Shown piece by piece: positions 53,192 to 64,000 of a DNA stretch of 64,000 nucleotides. The position numbers and the translations under genes are program-made. The notes under the pieces are model-generated. The model worked only from the letters and a program-made list of their open reading frames with translations, did not search any database and had not been told where the DNA came from. The number at the start of each line of letters is the position of its first letter. The first letter of the stretch is position 1. This DNA comes from Lichenostomus cassidix (taxonomy: Eukaryota; Chordata; Aves; Passeriformes; Meliphagidae): NCBI GenBank assembly GCA_008360975.2, contig CM039179.1:62782666-62846665 (forward strand), in the 5' to 3' direction.

Positions 53192-53539
53192 AGTGTGGCA
53201 CTTCCTCCCCTCTATACTTCTTCTCTTCCAGCTCCTTAATTAACACTAGATCTGGTAATCAGCAGCTGTTACCTTTGCCTTCAGCGGACAAAAAAAATTG
53301 CCACTTACTGTAATGAGGAGAAAAAAGAAGCCTATGGCTGCACCGCTTGTTTTCAGTCTAACACATTGTGAGAAGCATCATGGTAATGCAGAAACGTCTT
53401 TTCTATTTCATTTGTGTCAGTGAAAGAGCTTTGTCCTTTCCTCGGTTTAAAATATAGTTGAGGAGGTCAAATATCATGCTTTGACCTTTTTTTTGGCATC
53501 TGGTCCCCTTAGAAAACATCAGCATGGAGGCAGGAATTC

Positions 53540-53720
53540 CCTCTCCCACTTTTCCTGCGCGCTCCTGGGCTCCCCTGAGCGCCGAGCGGCCGGGCGCTGG
53601 CCGTGGTGCTGATCCTCTCCCGCCCGCCGCCGAGCATCCGAGCTTGCCGGGATCAGCCTCCACAGAGGCCAAAGTCTGCGCGGGGAAGTAGAGTTTCTGT
53701 CGAGTGGAGCTCAGCTGCTG
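53540..53720. promoter_or_regulatory. small CpG-rich patch, candidate C13orf42 promoter
   Basis: A local GC-rich, CpG-dense segment (core 53556-53652, with repeated GCGC, CCGCC and GCCG) lies 350-530 bp upstream of the C13orf42 start codon. The rest of this flank is AT-rich, so it stands out. In vertebrates such patches often mark promoters, and the direction towards C13orf42 is an inference. The 132-codon frame on the minus strand at 53403-53801 is probably a by-product of the GC content or an untranslated first exon. Confidence 0.45.
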
Positions 53721-53872
53721 AAAGAAGTCGCTCTGGGTTTCACCCGGCAGTAACCGGGAGATGGCTACAGCTACCTGATACCACAGCGCTGCCAGGAACA
53801 AAGTGGATTCAGATGTCAGGCTCTATTACACTCCATACAAAGATGCCCTGTGTAAGGGATGCTGTAAAATAA

Positions 53873-56800
53873 AACACTCTCCCAAAGTACTCCTCTGGCA
53901 AAATATTGCAGGCAGAAACCTAAGAATTTGTATCTTTCCATATTAGTTCTCCACCTAGATTGATGCAAGAACATTTAATACAGCAGGTTTGATGACTGGC
54001 TTTTGGATCAAAGTACTGAGAACCTTCAACTATTATTGGCATATGTGAGCATTGCTAGTATTTGTGACTATGTGACAACATGATATGTGCTTTCGAAATA
54101 AGTAGATAGTGAATTTATTCTGTTCTATTAACTGAGACAATCAGCAACTATTTAAAAGCAAGCAGAAATGTGCAGATTTGCCATGTTCAAAGGAGTTTTC
54201 ATAAGTGACGATGCCCAAGCATTGACTGCATGAGAAAAGTATTTATTTTGAAATCAAATTGATATCACTCTGTAAACATCACTGAAAAAATTTCTTCTAA
54301 TGCCTTTGGAAGTCCTAATTGAAGGATTAAACATCCTAAGATCTGGAGGATGTCAACAGAAAAAATAGGTTGTAATATAAATTTGCTCCTCTTTCTTTAG
54401 GAACTCTGATAAACTGGATGAGAAACATACATCACAACCATCTTAAAATGTGCACTATTCCCCCTTTATTTATGGCTGAAGTTCAAATGTCCTTATAACA
54501 TAACTGAGAGCTGAAGCAAACTAATTTTTGCCACTTTTCCTGCATTCTAATGTTAACAATTCCCATTGCAGCTAAAAGCAGCCTAGAGATTGCTCTGAAA
54601 TACATTCAACTGCTTGATATCTAGTACTTGTATGGAGTTATTCCATTATCGATTCTCTCCAAAGGTCTGCTCAATCCCCCTGCTAGGTAATGGGATCAGT
54701 TGATTTTATGCTAGCACAGATCATTAGAACTATGAAAAAAAATATGAGCTTTCTCCCCAGAATTACCTGTCTGAGATGGATAAAGTTTCAGATCATCAAT
54801 ACTAACATAGAATAACAATAATTCCATCTACATATTGATTTCATTTTCAGAGTACAAGGTTGTAAGGGGGTTTTAATGTACTGTCCTGAGTGGGTGATCT
54901 AAATATCTGTCATAGCCATTCCAGACAACTTGTTTATCAAGTTAAGGAAATGAGATTTTTTCCAGAATTCCAGGATAATTAACTTAGATTTCCTACATGT
55001 GATACTGGTCTTTGCTTATAGACATGATACAATACCAGTGAGTCTCAGAGAGGCATTCTAAGTGACCTCTTAGTCAGAAAACCTGTAAATCAAGAAAATC
55101 AGTGGGAACTCAAGAAACTATTGATAAAGGCTTGAATCAGTAAGGTCATTGGGAACTCCACTGAGAAACTGCTTACAGTATCAGACATTGTCTTTCAATA
55201 ACAGATTGATTTATAAGCTCACCTGGCTTTATAAAGGGCTACAGGGTAAAAAAAAAACCAGAACCAAACAATCAACCAAAAAAAAAAAAAAAAACCAACC
55301 CCCTCCCCAGGTTCTGTTAATGAAACCACAGAAAAAGGTACATCTGTGAAGACTAAATCTGATGATATACACTGGGATTTGAAAAACATTTTATATGGGC
55401 CATAGATTTTCCTAGCCTGCATCAACTAAATATTGAAAACAGAAACTGACATCTCGCTAATTCAAAAAAAAAGCCTTTAAGCTCTAAAGAGGGTTCTTAA
55501 TTTCAAACATGTTCATTCCAATTTTTTTTTAAAGCTTGCTGGGTCACATTCATTCTGTGCTAACATATTTGTCATTCCTATTGTTCATGGTGTTGTTAAA
55601 ATAAGGAAGTATTAATAAATGCATGAAAAAATACAGTAACTGCATTATATAATAGATTTTAATTTGAAGTCATAAAGGGTCATTTAGAATTATTTTATTC
55701 TATGCTTTGGTTATGGAAGTGAGCCAATCTTTGTCTCCTGTTGTAAAAATTAATACTAATTTGTTTTCTTCAGAGAGTCTACTATAACTTAAATAGCTCC
55801 ATGGATTTTAATATTTTAAGGGTGAAATAATGGATATACTCTACTTTGTTTTGATTTTTGTTTTCTAAGAAGAGAAACGCCCTTAGAAATGTCTTTTAAA
55901 ACTGTTTTCCTATAAGTCATTTGCATTGAAACTTGTTTCCAGAGTAGTGCTTCACTTATTTATAGTCAAACTCTGTTTCCCTCTGTGTAACTGTAAGTGT
56001 CCCTATTTAAGTAAATAATGGGGCAATTATAATTCAGCCACCAGCACAGATCACAGGTCTCTTCCCCAGAGTTGCTGCTGTGGACTGAATGTGCTACTGT
56101 TACCTAAGACAGCTGGTAATTAAAAGTGAGAGTCTTACTCAAGAATGATTTCCTTCTGCACAGACACTCATAAAATGGCAAATACAGCTGAAGCAGAAAA
56201 TGTGATCTGCTAATTCAAAGTTCCAAATTCATGGACAGCTATTAAATCATAAATAAAGACCTCCCAAAGAAGGAGCTTGTGAGAAGCAGATCAAATAGAC
56301 CACTCTAATCAAATAGACCACACTAAATATTTAACAGCATCTAAGATTACTGACTTTGACAAGGCCGTGCTCACACCTTGCTTGTTCATTTCACTACTTG
56401 AATCTGACTTCATTTACTCAATGTTTTTTGTTTAAAGTCACTGTTTTTCTATTACTGCTTTCAATGTTTCTGTTTTCTTTATAGTTACAAGAGTGATCTA
56501 AGTTCCATTTAACAACATCCAATCACTCCCAAAACTGATTTTTTTATCTAGCCCTGGCATTGTCAGCTTCTGTTCCATCATGACTGGATAGGAAAATCAA
56601 GTTAGAAAATCCGACATATGTGCTTTGTTTAACTAAATTAACTACACAGTTGAACAAAGCCCCATGAAATCAAATTTATATATAAAGATCCTTTAATATT
56701 TTTAACAAGAAATTATTAGTCAAAATGGATTTTTATCTCTAGAATAACATGACAACATGCATACAAATCTATCTACTTGATAGTTACAATTCATCATGAC

Positions 56801-58239
56801 TGATACAAAGGAATGTCAAATCATCCTTGAAACAAAGTTCTGATTTCAAAGACGAAAACCTTTGACAAACTGTAGATGACAATATATTCATTTTCTATCA
56901 TGAAGTTTTATCAACCTGTTGTATCATATCAGTTAGGATAATACATTTTTTTATATTTTGAAAATTTAAATGAAAACACTTCCTTTGCTTTTAAAGCAAA
57001 AACATCTACACATAAGATACGTTAATGGATAGTAAAGTTATTGAGACGTGTTATTTTAGATTGTTCAGAAATTAGAGTGCAGTCTCTTCTGAATTCTGCC
57101 ATTTCTATACAGATTGCGTAGAAAGTAAATTGTTTGGGCAGAGCTAATTGGAAGCATCCAAAACAGAGGAAAACAGAGAAAACAATTCATTACAGCAAGA
57201 ATCAACACTTTGCTCCCTGGACCCTGGCAATTTTATATATTGCCTTGAAGTTCTACAAAGATACACACACATAGACAGAGATACACAATCTCAAATATTT
57301 AAGGGACAGACAACAAATGCAGGAATGCTGAGACAACAGCTCAACACTAAAAAAATTTAGCATCCCCACCTGCATATGGTAGTTGTTATGACACCTAGCG
57401 TTTTGAAGACCACACATGAAAATGTGAGCTGGTGGTGCAGTCCCAAATCCTAAATCAGATGTTGATTGTCAGTGCTTTTGAAGGGTGGCAAGAAGCATCC
57501 ACTATTTGAGGTGCAACACCCCAGGTTCCCAGCTTTCAGTGGCCAAAAGGGAAGATGGAAGAAGAACTCACCTTGTTATAAAGCAAAGAAGAATACTCAA
57601 GAATGGGTGTTTCTTCTCTTTCACAGAGGTACCAGTCTGGAGGAGTTCTGCATTCCCAAAACTGCAATCAGGAACTGCTTTGATATTCTTCCTCGTTCGG
57701 GAATTTCTCAAAGTATAGGAAAGGAGATCAATTCTCATACCATGCATTTCAAACACCTACGATTGCTTCTTTGAGACATTAAACTGAAGAAATCAGTTTC
57801 TAAAGAATGAAGATACGGATTTTTATTTGAGTTGATTCAGATGAAAATGCAATGAAATCTCTCTGTGTTGCCCACTTGTCAATCTTGTTTTTTAAGAGTA
57901 CATGTTTGAGCAGCATCAGACAACACTGACCAGTCAAAGTCAGAACACTGAGTGTCCTACCAGAGGATGAATAGATTTTTTTTAAAATGTGGAACATCAT
58001 CTTTCCATCTAACCTAAATTTTATTCTAAGTATTACCATTTGACTTAGCACATGTATATTCTCCATAAATTTTCACCACATGAAAAATTTCATTCATTGG
58101 ACAGGTTTTTTTGTAGCATAAGCACAGCCTGTGACCTACAAAAGCAGTGACTGCATTCCTACCAGGCATGAGAAAATAATTTATGTACAGAGAAATGCAT
58201 GGGAAATTACTACACAAATGAGATATCAGCCCTTTAAAA
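53873..58239. other. intergenic, nothing recognised
   Basis: AT-rich sequence. It has A runs at 55244-55256 and 55278-55293 with an AACCAACCCC-type low-complexity segment. I found no exon, transposon or RNA gene. Confidence 0.5.
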
Positions 58240-58290
58240 AATTATTATTATTATTATTATTATTATCATTATTATTATTATTATTATTAT
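58240..58290. repeat. (ATT)n trinucleotide microsatellite
   Basis: About 17 ATT units with one ATC interruption near 58266. Simple repeat without coding meaning. Confidence 0.97.
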
Positions 58291-61200
58291 CACTGTTGGG
58301 AAAAGTTTTGTGTAGACTCTGTGACAAAGCAGTAAGATGAACAGTAGTGAAACACACTCTGCTTTAGACCTGTGTCTACAGCTGTTGTTTGGCAGCCTTT
58401 TCAGAGGGTGAGAGGTTACCACACTTATCCCCTGCTGTATTTAGCCTCCTCCTTCTTTTTGTTTCCTCAAACAACCCTGCTATCATTAAAAACTCCATCT
58501 CTGTGACAAGCTTGACAAGGGAAGTTTGTCTTGTCTTCTGTCTCACGGGGTCAAGGGACAACCAGTTGGCCTTGCTTGTTTTGTTGTAAGAATTCATGTC
58601 CTTTTAGTGGAAAGTCTGTAAGGACCTTTCAAAGCTTTGTTAGTCTTTGTTGAATTAGATATTATCTCGCCTCTTGAGTCCTTTGTTCCCAAGATGGCTG
58701 AAGAATTACTGTGATTTCTAGCTTGTTGCCTGTCACATCCATCACCCATTGATAAAGTCTTTGGCAGGCAAATGTGATAAATAGCCAAGATTCCTTCATG
58801 AGAGCTCAATGAGGAATGGATGTTGTAAGCAGTGGTTCTTCAAATCGGCTTATAGAAAGCAAACATTTAAATGACTTGTCTGTCTTGATCTTTAACTGGA
58901 TCATCTGTTTCTCATTCCAGTTAAATTCTAATACACTATTATTCTTCCCACAAAGGATGTCCATAGGAGGATTTATGAAAGGGGACAGTGTATCTTTTGG
59001 TAAGTCACAGGCCTGCCAGACCATATCAGTCATTCCCCAGGCTAGGCTCACTCAGGATACCTACAGACTTTTTCACAGGCACTCTTGGATCTCTGCTTTC
59101 CATTCTTATCTCTTTCCTGCTCTGCTAACCCAGTGAAACAGGGCAGAGCTAATTTAAGTGGAGAAGAAAGAAGGAGCAGTTTGGCTGGGATATCTGGCAA
59201 AGAGGCTCAGTACAAGTGAAGTATCATTTGAGCATCAGGGAGGATGGAAAGACAGAGAAAGAAATGTATCTTGAGCACTTACCAATAGAGGGGTTTTTGC
59301 ATGTTAACTTTTTTTCTGCTCACATCACAATGTCTCTGGGGAAAAATATATCTGTATATAGCCTAAAGCACAGTGGTCCTGCCCTATCCCTGCCCCTGCT
59401 GCCACAGCATAATTAATAAAAGTGGACATTATCTTTACTATAAGTTTCTGGAACACATCTAGTACATCACCTTCAGCACCTGCAAAAGCATTTTCCACGT
59501 GAAGCAACTTTGGCCATCCTAAGGAATACAAGAAGCCAGTCAAGGCCCTTTCAGCAGGTAGCAGCCACATCTGCAATGACACCATGCAAGAACTGAATCC
59601 TACAGCACCATCACTACCATGGGTGTACATCACCAGCTGTCTGCTCCAACAACTGCTGACACCACTCCATGCACTGTCAGAATGGCAAAGGTTTTACTGA
59701 TAATAAGTAGCTCCCTGAAGAGAAGCAGCCCAAAATAGGCAGGATGATTATTAAGCAGGATTGGTAGGAGCAGTTTTTTTCGCCTCTCTCTGAGTGGTCA
59801 GCAAAGAACCAGGAGAAATCCGATTCTGTGCTGTTCTTGCTTGAATGTCAGTTTTAACATAAAATGTGGTTGCTGGTAAACATGAAATCTTTCTCCTTGC
59901 ATAATTTGATCTTCTGCCTCTCTTCATTTCCCACCTACCCACCCTTCCACTGCCCTTGTAACACAGCCCTGCCAGTCTGTATTCAGTAAGACACGTTTAA
60001 AGGATTGAGGGAAGAGAAGAAGAGGTGGCTACACAGCCAGGTGGCTACCACTTTCACGCTAAACTTCAAAGATCATTTCTCTCATACTCACTGTGAACAG
60101 TCAAATCATACACACAGGTGTGTCTATTTGCAGGGGCAAACAGAGGTCATTTAGAGGCTCTGATGAATTTTCAATCAATTAACACCATCTTCCATAGCAG
60201 CTGAGCTATGATGTGGGATCTAAATATGAGGTGAAAAATGTCATACTAAAGCAAAAGCTGCACAGAACCTGTGAAGATGCCCACTGCCAACCTGTTGGAC
60301 ACAGGGTAGCTGATTCTTGGGTATCTAGATTCAAAAAGTCTGTATAAAACCCCTTGGCAACTTGCAAAAGTAGATACTTGGGTTGTCCCTGGTGTAGACA
60401 TTGTTTGCTCTGGGTTCACATTTGAGATGGCTCACCAATAATACTGAAGAAAGTAAGACAAAAATAACTAAACTGTTACCTACTAATGTTCTTAAAAACA
60501 ACCTGGGAAATCTTAGCAAAATTACCTGGGTGAGATTTCAGCCAGGTCAGAAAAGCACTGAGATATTGGCACAGATGGGCATGAATGGTGAAATGGGTGT
60601 GCAGCTTGGCAAGGTGTTTGCAGCAATCTGCAAAGCCAATGACACATTCCAGGCTCAGCTACTCATTAAATTCACAAACCTTGCAAGTCAGCTTCATCTG
60701 TGCTTAAAGAAACATGGAGATTTTTTTATGCCTGTGCCCTGAAATGTGGCAGGAGGTGTGCCTTTGACCCAAGGTGGGGAGAATATGGAGCTGCTAACTG
60801 TGTTTTTCTCTGAGACCTTCAGGTCAGGCAGGAGGGAGTGAAACTAGGTTAACTGAAACAGAAGGAAATATTTATGTGAACTCTGGTGAACTGGAGCAGC
60901 TGAGTCTTACAGGCCTGTAATCTGAGCATCAGTGCAAAATGAAAGGGACAGTCAGACTGGCAAGGACTGAGGCAGCCAGCATTCTTCTTGTGACTTTTTT
61001 CTAAAACCATTATTCAGAAAAGGTATCTCCAGGAAACTGTGGTAGTTACAGAAATGCACAGGCCAAAGTTGCAGATCAAATAGTGGCCAGAGCTGGCAGC
61101 AAGCAAAGGTCACTGCATTTCTGAGTCAAAATACACTCAGCAAGGACTTCATGGAGGGGATAAGCAGATACAACAGGAACATCCAGAAGAATTTGCTGCA

Positions 61201-64000
61201 GTGGAAATTAACTGCAATCTATCATTTATAATTCTCCCTGCATAAAAAGAAATCCAATTCTCTGAAAACATGAGGCAGCAAAAACTGAGTTGATATTTCA
61301 ATTTAATTCACTTCACTTCACCTTATTGACTTCAACAGTATGCAGAACACTATCTTTTATCACTCAAGTGTCACTGTTCTTCATTTTTTGTATAGTGAAT
61401 ATGGTTATGGTTATTGACATGCTTATGAAATATGCACTTAGATTTCTTCACAGTTTGCCTGGATGTGTGCCTGTAGATATCAAAAATTGTTCTGTGGTGG
61501 CTGGGTGTGGTTTTGGGAGGGATATTGAGGTGGTTTCAGGGGGAAAGAGGTAGGCTAATCTTGCAAAAATAACCTTCACAAGGTCACAAATCTCTTTCTT
61601 GACAAAGTTCACTGCTGTTGTGGAGCCGATAATGTCATTACATTTTCCAATAAGTGCTCTATTTGTTCCATTTCATTGGCATATCCTTGCAGAAGTGATT
61701 ATGTTGTTCTTCTCACTCTACATAAGAGTAAAGGGCTTTTTTTTTTCTGAAAAGGGAAATGGGAAAATAGAAGTCACTGTGCAGAGACCAGGTTTTGCTT
61801 TGTGCTATGCCTGAGCCTGTGGCTCACAACTCATGCAGTACCTCAACCACTGCCAGAACATCTGCAGAATGTCCTGTCTGACTTCCAGTAAAAGAGAACA
61901 CCCACTCCAGAAAACTGTGTTCCCTTTTTGTGTGAATTAAACTGCTTGTCCCAAAGCTCGGAGATGCTGGGGGTTGCCTGGCTTTCTTCATTGCCTGTCT
62001 CTTCTCCTCAGTCAGCTGTGGTATGGAACAAGGAGGATGCTCACAGGGACCTCAGCAATGCTCATTCCTGTGATCTGCTCCTTTTGCACCTTTTAGTTTT
62101 GCCACTAGATGGAAGCCTTGACCTCCAGAGCTACTGCGTTGGACTCCTGACCATACAATTGCACACACGAGCTTCTTAGTGAGATAGATTTTTACCTGCT
62201 CTAAGTCAGATATTGAAATAACAATATTCGCTGGGCTCAGACATTTCGGTAGCTCACTTGCTCTTATACAGAAGGTAAAAAACTGTATAAACCTCCCAGA
62301 TGTTGTGGTATTCTTGGACAAAACTGGAGAGATTACTACAGTTGTATCTTTACAGATGACGTGAAGCCAGATAGGATTGGCCATGGATAAACAAAGGGAA
62401 GAGAACGAAATTGCTGCTTCCCTTTAGTCTCAACACAGAGGGTAATCCCTGGTGGTTTATAGCTGGGCTTGCACTGAGGTCTCCAGAGCAGCCCTGAGTT
62501 CCCAGGACAGAACATGAACAGGAACTACATACTCCAATTTTCCCACAACATTTCTGGCTGCAAGCGCCACATAAATGAAGAGCAAGCTTTCAGTTGTTGC
62601 TCTAAGAAATTACTTGCCAAATGTTTCTTATGAATGAATATTTTTTATATCCTATTTCCGAGCAGCTCAGTGTGAATTTTTATGTTACAGATTCAAGGTG
62701 CTTAGGATGCATGGCTCTCTTGGGAACATTCTCTGACTGAGGCAGTAGTTCTCAGTGATGGGATATGAACTGCTGAATACTCAAAATTATGAACTCAGAA
62801 TTTGCTTTTGCGGAAAACTCGTGTTGGCTCTTAGCTAACATCAATGAGATCAATGGGAGATATTCCTGCTCTGTAATGCCAAGTCAGAAGCTGAGAATTC
62901 CACTGCTTTCAGAGACAGCAAATTCATTTCAATACTTAGACAAAGCAAACAGAAAACACAGTTTATAGAAATTTGCTTAGAGAGTCAGAAGACTGTGAAA
63001 AGAATTTCTGATGCTCATCCATCATCAGTCCTTACTTTTATAAGCCTACAGAAGCTCCTTGTTTCTTTATCTTCAATTATTTTTTTAATAAAAATGCAGA
63101 TATCTGTTGTAATCTTGTTGTATATCTTTGATTGTTCCCACACATGCTACCAGAGCTCTAATTTCTGTAGTGGTGCTTAACTCAGAACAGGTTAGGTTAT
63201 TAGATGCTGTGCATGGCCACCAGTGGCCTGTGAGGCTACAACTGTGCAGGGACATCAGATAGTCTGAGGGCAACAGACACAGCATGGATTACATCTATCA
63301 AAATAACATTTTTTTTCCCCACAGAATATCTGGATTTGCCTTGAATGCCAGCTGGAAGGACTGTGCCCTTGCCCAAACTGTGATGTGCGCTGTTTATTGG
63401 AGCTCTAGATAATACAAGCCAAGACTGCCAAAAAAGCACAATAGCCAGAGTGGACAAACACAAACTGGTCAGGATTGCATGGGGACATGGGTCTGTTCCA
63501 TCCAGCAGTCCAGGCACAGCTCTTAAAGGCTTGGCTCTGAGCTGGGATAGACAAGCTAATTCCAGGGGTTTATACACATTCACTGGAGTCAAGCATTTGG
63601 TACTCACTAGTAGAGAGCAGTACAGGTTAGGAGAAAAAACCCTGTGGGTTTGTTTTCATTATAAAACACCAGGGAATTTCAAATTGCCATTTGTAAATGA
63701 ATTGTGTGTAGCACAGACAGCAGAACCAACACTCTCATGAGCCTTACAAGCAGCTCTTTTCTCTTAACCTCCACTTGGGATGAGAATTGTGCTGTCATTA
63801 CTCTGAATGTCATTAATGCCTTCTGTTTGTTTAAGTCAATCTTTTTCATAGTCCTGCTTGGTTTTATTGGTTTTCTGTTTTGTGGATTGGGGCAGAAGAG
63901 GGGAGAAGTACCACCTCTGTGAAGCAATTTCATTTTAATAAGCAATATTGTTTCTTACTACAAGAAGAAGAAGGCCTTATGTGTAAGAGCTAGTCCACAC
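58291..64000. other. intergenic, nothing recognised
   Basis: No supported gene. In mammals the next gene in this direction is FAM124A on the + strand. I looked for its start and conserved blocks and saw none, so it probably begins beyond the window. Open frames such as 60401-60742 (+, 113 codons) and 63236-63607 (-, 123 codons) have no recognisable domain. Confidence 0.45.

Noticed and set aside
53403..53801. 132-codon minus-strand frame upstream of C13orf42
   Set aside because: It overlaps the CpG-rich patch, and there is no splice phase linking it to the C13orf42 start. More likely promoter or untranslated sequence.
60401..60742. 113-codon + strand frame as a possible first exon of FAM124A, the expected next gene
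   Set aside because: Its sequence shows none of the FAM124 family features I know, and no splice donor fits.

Overview
The window is vertebrate nuclear DNA, almost certainly from a bird. CR1 retrotransposon 3' ends finish in ATTCTRTGA-type octamers. Two LTRs have the look of avian endogenous retroviruses. Genes are split into small exons with GT-AG introns, and there are no bacterial-style operons. The gene content matches the segment of human 13q14.3 that carries RNASEH2B, GUCY1B2 and C13orf42. I cannot name the species.

Layout. (1) 1-4020: the 3' end of RNASEH2B on the + strand: the last two coding exons, the stop codon, a 3'UTR and a strong poly(A) signal. (2) 4-29 kb: intergenic DNA with a pair of old palindromic transposon-like repeats (6.87-7.17 kb), two CR1 tails (10.86-11.51 kb), a CR1 split by a 943-bp solo LTR (20.81-22.30 kb), an older CR1 tail (23.93-24.19 kb) and an ERVL-like solo LTR (26.79-27.73 kb). 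(3) about 29.2-37.2 kb, minus strand: the decayed remains of GUCY1B2, the soluble guanylate cyclase beta-2 subunit. At least five exons are recognisable in the correct order, several with their splice sites and splice phases intact, but they carry in-frame stops and frameshifts. (4) 38-47.5 kb: intergenic DNA with simple repeats nearby. (5) 48.3-53.2 kb, minus strand: a complete three-exon coding sequence that I identify as the C13orf42 orthologue (267 codons plus stop), with a small CpG-rich patch upstream that may be its promoter. (6) 53.9-64 kb: no gene recognised.

The main result is the GUCY1B2 relic. Open reading frame lists do not reveal it, because every exon is short or broken. It emerges when the minus strand is read exon by exon against the soluble guanylate cyclase family. 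It explains why about 44 kb of apparently empty DNA separates RNASEH2B and C13orf42. RNASEH2B and C13orf42 both look intact, so the decay is confined to the cyclase gene. Most of the remaining open frames are chance runs, often inside GC-rich LTRs or simple repeats.
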